Shown here piece by piece: positions 1 through 8,357 of a stretch of 41,263 nucleotides of DNA. Position numbers and translations under genes: made by a program. The notes beneath the pieces were generated by a model. The model saw only the letters and a list, made by a program, of their open reading frames with translations, did not search any database and was not told the DNA's origin. Each line of letters starts with the position of its first letter. The stretch's first letter is position 1. This DNA comes from an uncultured Acetatifactor sp. (GTDB lineage: Bacteria; Bacillota; Clostridia; Lachnospirales; Lachnospiraceae), in contig CAOOJO010000001.1 of NCBI GenBank assembly GCA_948496895.1, positions 1 to 41,263 of the forward strand, read 5' to 3'.

Positions 1-23
1 ACTATGCTCACTGTCTTAGGCAT
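1..23 (-). CDS. Start of a further operon gene, cut by the left edge (possible glycosyltransferase)
   Basis: An ATG at 23-21 opens a frame that runs off the window after seven codons (MPKTVSI). A GGAGAG ribosome binding site lies about five bases upstream, inside the end of the epimerase gene, whose stop codon is at 27-25. The gene would therefore follow the epimerase by one base and be translated with it. The residues MPKTVSI would suit the N-terminus of a GT2 glycosyltransferase (often continuing VIPTYN), but seven residues cannot prove a family. That the polysaccharide operon continues leftward is well supported; the identity of this gene is not. Confidence 0.45.
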
Positions 24-24
24 C

Positions 25-909
25 TTAGCTCTCCGTCAGATGCACGGATTCCCGGAACCCGTACACTCTGTATTCTTCTCTGTAGTCGCTCAGTTCCTTC
101 TCATAGACCATATTTCCGAAGGCCTTGTCCACAAGCCCCCCGAGCTTTCCCCCCATTTTGCCAAGCAGCCACAGCGCCGGATGGAAGACCCCGGTGAGGC
201 GCATCCGCTTCCCATGCTCCGCCGCGATAGCCGCCACCATATCCGCCGTGCGCACATACTCCGCGTTCTGGGGATAGAAAATCCCCCGCTCCCCATTCTC
301 CACCATCAGCTCCACGAACCTGCACAGGTTCCCGATGTAGAGCATGCTCCGCCGGTTCTCCTCCTTTGGAAAAAAGGGGAGCTTCACCGCCAGCTTTGCC
401 AGAAGCGGATAATTCCCCTTTGAACCCTTCCCATATATCATTGGCGGCCGCAGAATCACCACCCGGAAGCTGTCGCTGTCCAGTCGCTTCAGGCCCTCCT
501 CCGCCCGCACCTTGCTGTCCCCATAGAAGTTAGCCGGAGCTAACGGCGTGTCCCGGCCAATCACCCTTCGCTTCCCGATTCCGGCGCTGTCCCCATATAC
601 GATGATGCTGCTCATGAAGATGAACTGCCCCACGCCCTCCGCCTTTGCCTTCCTGGCGCATTCCACGGCCAAATCGCAGTTCACCTTATAGTACAGCGCC
701 TTCGTCTCCTCCGAGACCTTCCCCACATCCGCATGGGCCAGCCCCGCCACATGGAACACGCTGTCATATCCACGAAAGTCATGCCCCCGCCAGGCCTCGC
801 CCCGCATGCCCAGGGTCTGTGTGACGATGGAATCGGAACGCTCTGCTATCCAGCTCTCGAAGGCAGTGCCGATGTAGCTCCCCGCCCCGGTAATCAAGAC
901 TCTCTTCAT
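25..909 (-). CDS. NAD-dependent epimerase/dehydratase (extended SDR), probable nucleotide-sugar 4-reductase or epimerase
   Basis: This 294-residue cytoplasmic protein is an extended short-chain dehydrogenase/reductase acting on nucleotide sugars. The N-terminal Rossmann motif GAGSYIG binds NAD(P). FHVAGLAH and FMSSIIVYGD correspond to strands four and five of the fold, and Tyr-Gly-Asp-Ser-Lys (in NFYGDSK) is the catalytic YxxxK pair. A GGGAGGAG ribosome binding site precedes the ATG at 909. It is the last complete gene of the operon in this window, about 150 bases after a CapD/PglF-type 4,6-dehydratase. The pairing suggests reduction or epimerisation of the 4-keto-6-deoxy product, as in UDP-QuiNAc or UDP-FucNAc pathways (WbpV/WreQ-like). 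The family is clear; the exact substrate is inference. Confidence 0.85.
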   Translation of the reverse strand: MKRVLITGAGSYIGTAFESWIAERSDSIVTQTLGMRGEAWRGHDFRGYDSVFHVAGLAHADVGKVSEETKALYYKVNCDLAVECARKAKAEGVGQFIFMSSIIVYGDSAGIGKRRVIGRDTPLAPANFYGDSKVRAEEGLKRLDSDSFRVVILRPPMIYGKGSKGNYPLLAKLAVKLPFFPKEENRRSMLYIGNLCRFVELMVENGERGIFYPQNAEYVRTADMVAAIAAEHGKRMRLTGVFHPALWLLGKMGGKLGGLVDKAFGNMVYEKELSDYREEYRVYGFRESVHLTES

Positions 910-1057
910 CTCGGCTCCTCCCTGACAACGCAGCCCTCGTCCCGGCCCTCTGCCCCTCTCCGGCCACCGTGAGCCGTGTCCCTGTCCGCAACCTCACTGT
1001 CCCCACGGCCTCTCCTGCCTGCAGGTGCCCGGCCGCTCGCGCTACAGCTTCCGTCCT

Positions 1058-2929
1058 TCACCCCTCATCGCCCTCCGCGTGATAAGTGCCCACGATTTCC
1101 CGAATCTCCCTCCGGATATCCGCGGACTCGCTTCTGGCGGCGGCTATCAGCTTCTCCAGCTGCCTCTCGAAAATCTCCTCATTGAAATAAGTCGGTTTTT
1201 CGATGAAAATCATCTTGTTCGCCGTCTTCTCCAGGCTCTCCTGCTGTATCAGCAGCTCCTCATACATCTTCTCCCCGGGCCGCAGCCCCGTGAACTTGAT
1301 TTCGATATCCTCCCCCGGTCTGTATCCCGAGAGCTTAATCAGGTTCACCGCCAGATCCAGAATCTTCACCGGCTCCCCCATGTCCAGGACGAATATCTCC
1401 CCGCCCCTGGCATAGGCCCCCGCCTGCAGCACCAAAGACACCGCCTCGGGAATGGTCATGAAATAGCGGATGATCTCCGGATCCGTCACCGTCACCGGGC
1501 CGCCCTCCGCGATCTGCTGCTTGAACAGGGGAATCACGCTGCCATTGCTCCCCAGCACATTTCCGAACCGCACCGCCACGAAATTCGTCCTGGACCGCTG
1601 GTTCATCATCTGGATGATCATCTCGCAGATGCGCTTGGAGGCCCCCATCACATTGGTGGGATTCACCGCCTTGTCCGTGGAAATCAGCACGAATTTGTCC
1701 ACGCCGTACCTGTCCGCCGCCGTGGCGATCCGCTGTGTCCCCATCACATTGTTCTTGATGGCCTCATTGGGGCTGTCCTCCATCAGGGGCACATGCTTGT
1801 GGGCCGCCGCATGGTACACGATTTCAGGCCGGTATGTCTCAAATATCGAATTGACGCGATTGGTATTCCGCACAGACCCAATCAACATCACCAGGTTCAG
1901 CTCCGGGTATCTGCGCGTCAGCTCCTGCTGTATGTCATAGGCGTTGTTCTCATAGATGTCCAGGATGACGAGCTGCCTGGGATTGTGGGACGCTATCTGC
2001 CTGCACAGCTCGCCGCCGATGGAGCCGCCCCCGCCCGTGACCAGCACTACCCGGCCGTTTACATACTCAAGGACTTCCTCCGAATTGATTTCGATAGGCT
2101 CCCGCCCCAGAAGGTCTTCAATCTCCACCTCCTTCAGGGCGGATACGGACACGTCCCCGTTAATCAGCTGGTAAGTTCCGGGCACCGTCCGCAGCTTGCA
2201 CCCGGATTCCTTACAGATGTCCAGAATCTCCTTCTTGGTCTGGGTGTTGGCCGAGGGGATGGCGAAGATAATCTCATCAATCCCGTACTGGGCCACCGCG
2301 TCCAGAATACAGTCCCTGCCCCCCACGATGGGAACGCCCCGCATCAGCTTCCCGTGGCAGCCGGGCTGGTCGTCGATGATGCACCTGGCGCACAGGTTCA
2401 GATACTGGCTGTTCTCCAGCTCCTTGAGGATCATGTTGCAGGCCGCCCCGGCCCCGATGATCATGGTGCTGACCTTCTGCTTGCGCTCCACCATGCTGGC
2501 CCGCTTATTGTTGATAATCCGCAGGATACGATATCCGAAACGGATGCAGCAGGTGGCCGTGGTGAGCATAAAGCAGTACAGCACATAATAGCTCCTGGGC
2601 ATCCGGTTCCCCGTGGCGGTGCAGAAGATGAACTGGGCCAGGGAGGCGCATACGGAAGCCATGATGATGTTGATCAGCTCATTGGCGCTGGCATAGCGCC
2701 ACACGCTCTTATAAAGCTTCCAGATGACGAAGAAGGACAATGTCATCAGCACATTGGGCACCATGATGTTCTCATAGCTTTGGAGGAACACCGGGTCTAT
2801 GCTGTGAAAGCTGAATTCGTACCGGATGTACAGTGCCCCGAAGGACGTCACCACGATGCACATGATATCCATCAGCACCAGCGCTATGATTCGGTTCAGC
2901 GGAATCTTCGAGAACTTCCGGATTTCCAT
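1058..2929 (-). CDS. CapD/PglF/FlaA1-type UDP-N-acetylhexosamine 4,6-dehydratase, membrane-bound
   Basis: The 623-residue protein has the long architecture of the PglF/CapD/WbpM family. About four membrane helices fill residues 10-135, a first Rossmann-like domain follows (MIIGAGAA near 156), and the SDR catalytic domain begins near residue 295. The cofactor motif TGGGGSIGG is at about 298-306, AAAHKHVP at 374-381, STDKAV at 417-422 and MGASKR, carrying the catalytic lysine, at 428-433. Family members convert UDP-GlcNAc to the 4-keto-6-deoxy sugar, the entry to QuiNAc, FucNAc or bacillosamine. The ATG at 2929 has a GGAGAGGGG ribosome binding site. It follows a small phosphoglycosyl transferase by 28 bases, so the two probably make and load the same sugar. 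Length is full for the family; the final sugar is unknown. Confidence 0.93.
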   Translation of the reverse strand: MEIRKFSKIPLNRIIALVLMDIMCIVVTSFGALYIRYEFSFHSIDPVFLQSYENIMVPNVLMTLSFFVIWKLYKSVWRYASANELINIIMASVCASLAQFIFCTATGNRMPRSYYVLYCFMLTTATCCIRFGYRILRIINNKRASMVERKQKVSTMIIGAGAACNMILKELENSQYLNLCARCIIDDQPGCHGKLMRGVPIVGGRDCILDAVAQYGIDEIIFAIPSANTQTKKEILDICKESGCKLRTVPGTYQLINGDVSVSALKEVEIEDLLGREPIEINSEEVLEYVNGRVVLVTGGGGSIGGELCRQIASHNPRQLVILDIYENNAYDIQQELTRRYPELNLVMLIGSVRNTNRVNSIFETYRPEIVYHAAAHKHVPLMEDSPNEAIKNNVMGTQRIATAADRYGVDKFVLISTDKAVNPTNVMGASKRICEMIIQMMNQRSRTNFVAVRFGNVLGSNGSVIPLFKQQIAEGGPVTVTDPEIIRYFMTIPEAVSLVLQAGAYARGGEIFVLDMGEPVKILDLAVNLIKLSGYRPGEDIEIKFTGLRPGEKMYEELLIQQESLEKTANKMIFIEKPTYFNEEIFERQLEKLIAAARSESADIRREIREIVGTYHAEGDEG

Positions 2930-2957
2930 TGCGCACCCCTCTCCTGTACCTTACTTA

Positions 2958-3566
2958 TCAATGCTTCTTCTCTTCCAGCGTGCCTGTTCCGCCCTCCACC
3001 ACGCCCTCCTGCCTGACGACAGAAGTCACTGTCCTGACCAGGCATCTTACGTCCATGGCAAAGCCCATTTTTTCCACATATTCCCCGTCCAGCTTCGCCT
3101 TCACGGGAATGGGCAGCTCGTCCCGCCCGTTGACCTGGGCCCAGCCGGTGAGGCCGGGGAGCACGTCGTTGGCCCCGTATTTATCCCGCTCCGCAATCAG
3201 GTCGAACTGGTTCCACAGCGCGGGCCTGGGGCCTACGATGGCCATGTCCCCCTTCAGGATATTGATGATCTGGGGCAGCTCGTCCAGGCTGCTCTTTCGC
3301 AGGAACCTCCCCACCCTGGTAATATACTGCTCAGGATTCTCCAGGAGATGCGTGGGAATGTCCTTCGGCGTGTCGATGCGCATGGTGCGGAATTTCAGGA
3401 TATGGAAATGCGTCTTGTGGATGCCCACCCGCTTCTGCCGAAAGAGCACAGGCCCTCTGGAATCCAGCTTGATGGCTGCCACCAGTATCAGAAATACCGG
3501 TGACAGCACTATCATGCCGAGCAAGGCCAGGATTCTGTCCACAACTTTTTTCACAGCAATGTACAT
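2958..3566 (-). CDS. Small monotopic sugar transferase (PglC/EpsL-like phosphoglycosyl transferase)
   Basis: This 202-residue protein is the minimal bacterial sugar transferase fold, which moves a sugar-1-phosphate from a UDP-sugar to undecaprenyl phosphate at the inner membrane leaflet and so starts a glycan. One hydrophobic stretch at about 10-32 is the re-entrant helix. The motifs GPVLFRQKRVG, LKFRTMR, SLDELPQ (with the catalytic Asp-Glu pair) and VGPRPA appear in canonical order. The length matches PglC-like enzymes, not the polytopic WbaP type. It lies directly upstream of the CapD-type dehydratase, which suggests it loads the 6-deoxy amino sugar made by that enzyme. A second, larger sugar transferase is in the same operon at 14053-15510. 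Confidence 0.92.
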   Translation of the reverse strand: MYIAVKKVVDRILALLGMIVLSPVFLILVAAIKLDSRGPVLFRQKRVGIHKTHFHILKFRTMRIDTPKDIPTHLLENPEQYITRVGRFLRKSSLDELPQIINILKGDMAIVGPRPALWNQFDLIAERDKYGANDVLPGLTGWAQVNGRDELPIPVKAKLDGEYVEKMGFAMDVRCLVRTVTSVVRQEGVVEGGTGTLEEKKH

Positions 3567-3619
3567 TCGTCTACCTCACACGTTTCGGTTCAGGCAGGTC
3601 TTCCGTCTGTTTCCAAATC

Positions 3620-4621
3620 TTACATCAAATCCGGCGACCAGCCGATATCGGTATCTCCGCCGGGCGTAGGCGTGTCCTCCGGAGGCTCCGGCGTGGGTTC
3701 CGGCGTAGGCTGAGGGGTCTGGGCAGGCGGCTGTGGATTCTGCGCGGGAGGCTCAGGCGTAGGCTCCGGTGTAGGCTGGGGCGTGGGCTGAGGCGTAGGC
3801 TTTGGCGTCTGCGTGGGGGGCTTTGGCGTGGCCGTAGGGGTCGGTGTGGCTGTAGGCGCGATTGCCCCGTTTTCGTCATACGTCACAGTTGTAGTCTTGT
3901 AATCAAAATTCTCCCGGTTCGTCCACATGTCTGAGGCTGCTCCCGATCCCCCGGTGTACTCGGATTTCTTGTACTCTCCCACAATGACTCCCGCGGAATA
4001 GGTTCCCTGCTCCCACTGGATATGCCCGCTCTCACTGTCGAACAGCCATGTCTCAAACGCTCCCTCATACTTTCCGTTTGCCACACTGGCCTGCAGCAGC
4101 CAGGTGGTGCTTCCTGTCTGCTTAAGCACCAGTACACTGCCCTCCGCGCCCGGATAGAACACATTGGCATAGGGCTTCCCTTCAATGTCCAGTCCAAGCT
4201 GCAGGACAAGCAGCGTATCCCCGCCCTTCTGCAGGGAATAGCTTCTGCTGCCCTCATAGATTCCCTGGCACATGGTTTCCAGCCATTCTTCCCCGCTTAT
4301 CATGTGGATGCCCTCACCCACATATTCCGGAATCTCCAGATTCTGGCGCAGAGTGGTCATGACCTCCAGCATGGCGGCCTCCTCCTCCGCGGTCAGCTGG
4401 CCTGACTGATACTGCAGCGCCTCCGTCTCCACCGGTTCCGGTTCTGCCTCCGGCTCGGGTGTCGGTGTCGGTTCCATCAGCTCGCTCACATCCACCGGCT
4501 CCACCGGAGCGATGACGCTCTCGCTGGGTTCCCCGCCCATCTCAGTGCCGTCCCCGCATCCCGCCAGTATGGCCAGCGGCAAAATGCAGGCACCTATTGT
4601 GTATTTCCATCTCTTTATCAT
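3620..4621 (-). CDS. Lipoprotein with a Pro/Thr-rich repetitive C-terminus, function unknown
   Basis: The 333-residue product begins with a lipoprotein signal peptide ending in the lipobox LAGC (Cys22), so it should be anchored to the outer face of the membrane. A Pro/Glu/Thr-rich linker (residues about 50-68) leads to a globular region of roughly 180 residues that I do not recognise. The last 80 or so residues are built from PTPxP, PTQTPKP and TPEPP units of the kind that span cell wall. A GGGAGGATATT ribosome binding site precedes the ATG at 4621. It lies between the secreted glucosaminidase and the small sugar transferase. A role in wall attachment or sensing is inference from position. 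Confidence 0.8.
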   Translation of the reverse strand: MIKRWKYTIGACILPLAILAGCGDGTEMGGEPSESVIAPVEPVDVSELMEPTPTPEPEAEPEPVETEALQYQSGQLTAEEEAAMLEVMTTLRQNLEIPEYVGEGIHMISGEEWLETMCQGIYEGSRSYSLQKGGDTLLVLQLGLDIEGKPYANVFYPGAEGSVLVLKQTGSTTWLLQASVANGKYEGAFETWLFDSESGHIQWEQGTYSAGVIVGEYKKSEYTGGSGAASDMWTNRENFDYKTTTVTYDENGAIAPTATPTPTATPKPPTQTPKPTPQPTPQPTPEPTPEPPAQNPQPPAQTPQPTPEPTPEPPEDTPTPGGDTDIGWSPDLM

Positions 4622-4672
4622 AATATCCTCCCCATTCTGAGTCCTGTATATGCTTCCACGTATTACCGGCAG

Positions 4673-7150
4673 TTACTGCGCATCCGCGTCGCTGATCAGC
4701 TTCTGAAGAAATACATAAGCTTCCGATCCCTGTTCATAGGTGCCATTTCCCAGCAGCACCTTGGCCAGGTCATAGATGCTCCTGGCTCTTGCCGGGCCGT
4801 AGAGGATTACCTGCGCTCCATTCTTTTCCAACACAGCATAACCCCGGAAGGCGAATTCCGTCTTATACTGCTCCACCGGAATCCCCACCAGCACAGAGGT
4901 GAACCGGTATCGCCCATCCGCAATCTCAAACACCACATCCTGCCTGTTTCCATTGCTGTCCGTGCCGTAGGAGATGCCTCCTGCCACCTTGTCCCCTCCC
5001 TTTATCATGGGATACTGGCTCATGTTGGCATTGTTCATGACCAGTGTGCCGTACTCCTTCAGCATGTAGCCGTTTACACCATTTTTCGTAAGCTTCGACC
5101 GCAGCTCCGTGGAGATGCCTGTCTTGAAGCGGATGCCCGTATTGCCCGTGACGCGGATGGAAAAGCCGTGGTAGGTCAGCAAATCCTCCAGCCCCGGCTC
5201 CGCTGTAGCCGTATAAATCGTTCCGTTAAAGCTCAGGCTCCAGACATACATGCCTGTGGGCACGCCGTTTCCATCGTACTTGTATACCACCGCCGTCTTC
5301 GCGTTCCCGTCAGGCGCGGTGACGATCAGGCTCCCGTTCCGCAGCTCTCCCTGATAGGCCACGCCGTCCAGCCACATGACGCTGTCCCCATAGCCCTCCG
5401 GCAGTGCCACCACCACCTCCGTGGAGACCGTGGGAGCCTGGCAGGCCGCGGCAGGCATGTTCCCGAAGACCGGAATCTTGAAGACAAAGGTGTTGTCCAG
5501 GGAGCCAGCTCCCTCGTAGAGCCTTTTTATGCTGAGCCCCTCCGTGGTGGGGGCCGTGATGTTCTGCATGTACTGGTGCGTGTACGGGGCATACGCGTTC
5601 GGCGTCCCCTTCGGGTTCACGTTGAACTTCTGAAGGTACAGCGTATCCTGGGCCCGTTTGATGTAGTTTGCGGAAATGAAGTCCGCCCCGCCACGGAGGG
5701 CCTTGTCCACGCTGTTCCAGCCGTGCTCCCTGGCATACTGCAGGCCGCTGGTAATGACCTGCTGGTCCGTCTTGCCCGTAGCGCCCACGTTGAAATAATT
5801 GTAATAGCCCTCATATCCGCCGTAGTTTCCGGAAATCAGCGGCGAGGTCCCGTTGCCCTGCTCCTGCAGCACCCTGGCCGCCAGATGGAAGGGGCTCACC
5901 TTCCGCCCGTCTTCCCTGCCGATCTCCCAGAAAAGCTGGGCGTAAGTGGAACTGGTGCCCGGCGCTACTTTTCCGCCGTCATCGGTCATGAAGGTGCTCT
6001 TCAGGAATTTCGTCACGGCGTCCAGCGTATGGTACTGTTCATTATAGGTCAGCTGCTCGAACTGGAATATGGCATTCTCTGTCAGCGAATTCCTGGGATC
6101 CATATAGACCTCCACGGCCGCCCTGGAGGCATAGTACCAGTTCCCGGTGTCATAGAGGCCGTTCTTCGCCCAGTCCGGAAGGGTTCTGTATACCAGGCTC
6201 TTCCCTCCCTGCAGCTCCGCGTCGATGGTAGCCTGCCAGTCCAGCGTGGTATTCATCGCCACGAACGTCCAGTTGGGATGCTTCTCCTTCAGGGCCAGCA
6301 GCGCCGGGCGGTAGCTCTCCGGGAACTGATCGATGTCCGCATGCCCGGCCCGCTCCCCGTCGATGGCATAGGTGGCCGCGTTCATGCCGAACATCTCCTC
6401 CCAGGCCAGGAACCGCTCGTCCGAGCAGGCCAGGTAGGTGCGCGGCACATAGCCGTATATCTCCTGTCCCATGTAGCCCAGCTTCACATAGTGCCAGACC
6501 TCCATGTTCTCGTCCACGGCCATGTCCAGGATGTTCACCGTCTGGCCGCTGAGCACCGTAACCGCCGCTTCGCTTTCATAGGAGGGCGATACCCGCACCG
6601 GATATTCATCGCTCAGATAGACCAGCGCCATAATGTCCCGCTCCCCGGCAATCTGGGCCAGGGCCTCCCCGGCCATCCGGATCCACTCCGCGGTCTCCTC
6701 GTCCACATCCGCGAAGACACGAAAGTCGTCCATCGTGTCAGGGCCGCCCTCCCCGGAGCCGTCCCCGGAATCCTGACCACCATCCGATGACTGGCCCTCT
6801 TCCGGATCCTGCCCATCCTCCGGGGTCTGTACGCCGTCTTCTCCCGCAGCCGCCTGGTCGCCCGCCGGATTCTGGTCCTCTGCGGGCGTCCCGCCGCCGG
6901 CCGGATTCTGCGGTTCTCCAGATGTCCCGCCGCCTTCAGCGCCCTGCGCGCCCGTGTCAGCCTCGCCGCTTCCCGGCTCCCTGCTATCCCCGGCCGCGCT
7001 GCCGTCTCCCGACTCCTGCGGCTCCTGCCCCAGTTGCGTCTGCCCGGAATCCTCCGCGGCCCAGGCCACCGGCGCGGGGCCATATATGCTTCCGCCCAGC
7101 AGGGCCGTCATAGTCAATATCCCACATATGTACCTTCCGTATTTTTTCAT
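4673..7150 (-). CDS. Secreted SH3-domain endo-beta-N-acetylglucosaminidase (GH73-like)
   Basis: This 825-residue protein has a signal peptide (residues 1-31, cleavage near VAWAA). An acidic Gly/Gln/Pro-rich low-complexity linker runs to about 145, an SH3b-like domain spans about 184-240 (VRVSPSYES to YGYVPRTYL), and a glucosaminidase domain spans about 285-510. In the last, AARVLQEQG contains the likely catalytic Glu430, and the later GYYNYFNVGA motif is typical of this family. The C-terminal 300 residues form one or more unassigned domains. Enzymes of this family cut between GlcNAc and MurNAc in peptidoglycan. A GGGAG site precedes the ATG at 7150. Its place inside a polysaccharide operon suggests wall opening or remodelling for polymer attachment, which is inference. 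Confidence 0.88.
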   Translation of the reverse strand: MKKYGRYICGILTMTALLGGSIYGPAPVAWAAEDSGQTQLGQEPQESGDGSAAGDSREPGSGEADTGAQGAEGGGTSGEPQNPAGGGTPAEDQNPAGDQAAAGEDGVQTPEDGQDPEEGQSSDGGQDSGDGSGEGGPDTMDDFRVFADVDEETAEWIRMAGEALAQIAGERDIMALVYLSDEYPVRVSPSYESEAAVTVLSGQTVNILDMAVDENMEVWHYVKLGYMGQEIYGYVPRTYLACSDERFLAWEEMFGMNAATYAIDGERAGHADIDQFPESYRPALLALKEKHPNWTFVAMNTTLDWQATIDAELQGGKSLVYRTLPDWAKNGLYDTGNWYYASRAAVEVYMDPRNSLTENAIFQFEQLTYNEQYHTLDAVTKFLKSTFMTDDGGKVAPGTSSTYAQLFWEIGREDGRKVSPFHLAARVLQEQGNGTSPLISGNYGGYEGYYNYFNVGATGKTDQQVITSGLQYAREHGWNSVDKALRGGADFISANYIKRAQDTLYLQKFNVNPKGTPNAYAPYTHQYMQNITAPTTEGLSIKRLYEGAGSLDNTFVFKIPVFGNMPAAACQAPTVSTEVVVALPEGYGDSVMWLDGVAYQGELRNGSLIVTAPDGNAKTAVVYKYDGNGVPTGMYVWSLSFNGTIYTATAEPGLEDLLTYHGFSIRVTGNTGIRFKTGISTELRSKLTKNGVNGYMLKEYGTLVMNNANMSQYPMIKGGDKVAGGISYGTDSNGNRQDVVFEIADGRYRFTSVLVGIPVEQYKTEFAFRGYAVLEKNGAQVILYGPARARSIYDLAKVLLGNGTYEQGSEAYVFLQKLISDADAQ

Positions 7151-7330
7151 TTATACTCCCATCTTCCGTCCAGGCGCGCCGTTCCGCCCGCCTGACGGAC
7201 ACATAATTCTTTTGAAAGCTCCTCCCTGTCATCCGGCCGCTATCCTAAGATAACACATATTTCACCCAAATCTCCTGGTAATTCCTTCCTGGTTTCTCCG
7301 CGGAGCGCCGTCCGCGGCTCCCCCCCAGGG
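7151..7330. other. 180-base intergenic gap inside the polysaccharide operon
   Basis: This is the widest gap between genes of the operon. It contains a perfect 7-bp inverted repeat (7298-7304 with 7311-7317, loop GCGCCG) just after the glycosyltransferase stop. The repeat has no T-run on the minus-strand side, so it is not a convincing terminator. Further along, the minus strand reads TTGGGT, 16 bases, TAGGAT (about 7240-7270), which might be a weak internal promoter for the glucosaminidase. I see no gene here. Confidence 0.3.
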
Positions 7331-8320
7331 TCAGGGCCGCGTCAGCCAGATCGCGTGCAGCCTCCTGAGCCTCCTGGGCGCTATGGCGAACAGCGTATGG
7401 TAGGCTTTGTTCTTCTCCGTCAGAATCCGGCTCTTCATGGCCCTCCACCAGTTCCTGCGCAGATAGGACACGATTCCCCGATAGAAGGCATTGTTTTTGG
7501 TCATCTGGGAAATCGGGATATGCAGCAGGTACTCCAGCCTCTGGAATATCCCGAACCGGAAGGCGATTTCCTCCAGCTCCGGGTAATCCCTTTTCACGAT
7601 ACCCTCCACCATGTCCGCGTTCTCCACGCAGTCGGCATAGACCCGGGAAAAGGTCTCCCTGTCCGCCTTGCGGGAATTGCTGCCTATCCGGTAGAATACG
7701 TGGTAGGCCTGCTTCGGCAGGGACACGATCCGTTCCAGCCCCGGCAGCATGCGCACCAGCAGATGGAAGTCCTCGTTCAGCTTCCCCACAGGGAAAGCCC
7801 CCTCCGGAAACAGATCCCTGCGAATCAGCTTGGTGCAAAAGGAACAGTCCCCCCTGTGCATCAGCAGCTCTTCCATGAATTTCCTGCCCTCTATCACCAC
7901 CGGCTCTGTGGGGGGAACACAGATGTCCGGCAGGGGATTCCCCTTTTCGTCAATCTCGTCCCTGGCCACCTGGGCCGCGGATACCTGGAACTCCTGAATC
8001 CCCTGCATCAGCAGCTCGTACATGTCTGGCTCGATGTAGTCGTCGCTGTCCACAAAGCCCACATATTCCCCGGAGGCATGGGACAGCGCCAGATTCCTGG
8101 CGGAGGAGGAGCCGCCGTTCTCCTTATGATAGACCCTGATCCGTCCGTCCTCTCCGGCCAGCCTGTCGCAGAGCTTTCCCGTACCGTCCGTGGAGCCATC
8201 GTCCACCAGGATAATCTCCAGCCGGCGGTAGGTCTGGGCCGTGATGGAATGGACGCATCTGGGCAGATAGTCCTTTATATTATAAACTGGTACGATGACT
8301 GTTATCAAGGGGGTATCCAT
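7331..8320 (-). CDS. Glycosyltransferase family 2
   Basis: The 329-residue protein carries the full GT2 GT-A signature: VIVPVYN at the N-terminus, VDDGSTDGT for nucleotide-sugar binding, NGGSSSARN, and VDSDDY, the metal-binding DxD-type motif. The C-terminal 120 residues are basic and partly helical, ending RRLRRLHAIW, which suits peripheral membrane attachment. It would add one sugar to the lipid-linked repeat on the cytoplasmic side. The ATG at 8320 has a GGAG site nine bases upstream. It follows a GT4 gene by 37 bases. Family assignment is secure; donor and acceptor cannot be read from sequence. Confidence 0.92.
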   Translation of the reverse strand: MDTPLITVIVPVYNIKDYLPRCVHSITAQTYRRLEIILVDDGSTDGTGKLCDRLAGEDGRIRVYHKENGGSSSARNLALSHASGEYVGFVDSDDYIEPDMYELLMQGIQEFQVSAAQVARDEIDEKGNPLPDICVPPTEPVVIEGRKFMEELLMHRGDCSFCTKLIRRDLFPEGAFPVGKLNEDFHLLVRMLPGLERIVSLPKQAYHVFYRIGSNSRKADRETFSRVYADCVENADMVEGIVKRDYPELEEIAFRFGIFQRLEYLLHIPISQMTKNNAFYRGIVSYLRRNWWRAMKSRILTEKNKAYHTLFAIAPRRLRRLHAIWLTRP

Positions 8321-8357
8321 TTATTTAATCTCCGTATGTTTTTCCGTTTGTCTGTAA

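Noticed and set aside
1025..3016. Very long open frame on the plus strand opposite the dehydratase and sugar transferase genes
   Set aside because: It is antisense to genes with full family motifs, has a His/Pro/Leu-rich composition typical of the reverse complement of GC-rich genes, and has no ribosome binding site or recognisable domain. Similar frames opposite the glucosaminidase, recD2 and uvrA genes were rejected for the same reason.
7298..7317. Seven-bp inverted repeat as a terminator inside the operon
   Set aside because: It has no T-run on the minus strand and lies between co-directional operon genes. At most it is an attenuating hairpin or chance in GC-rich sequence.
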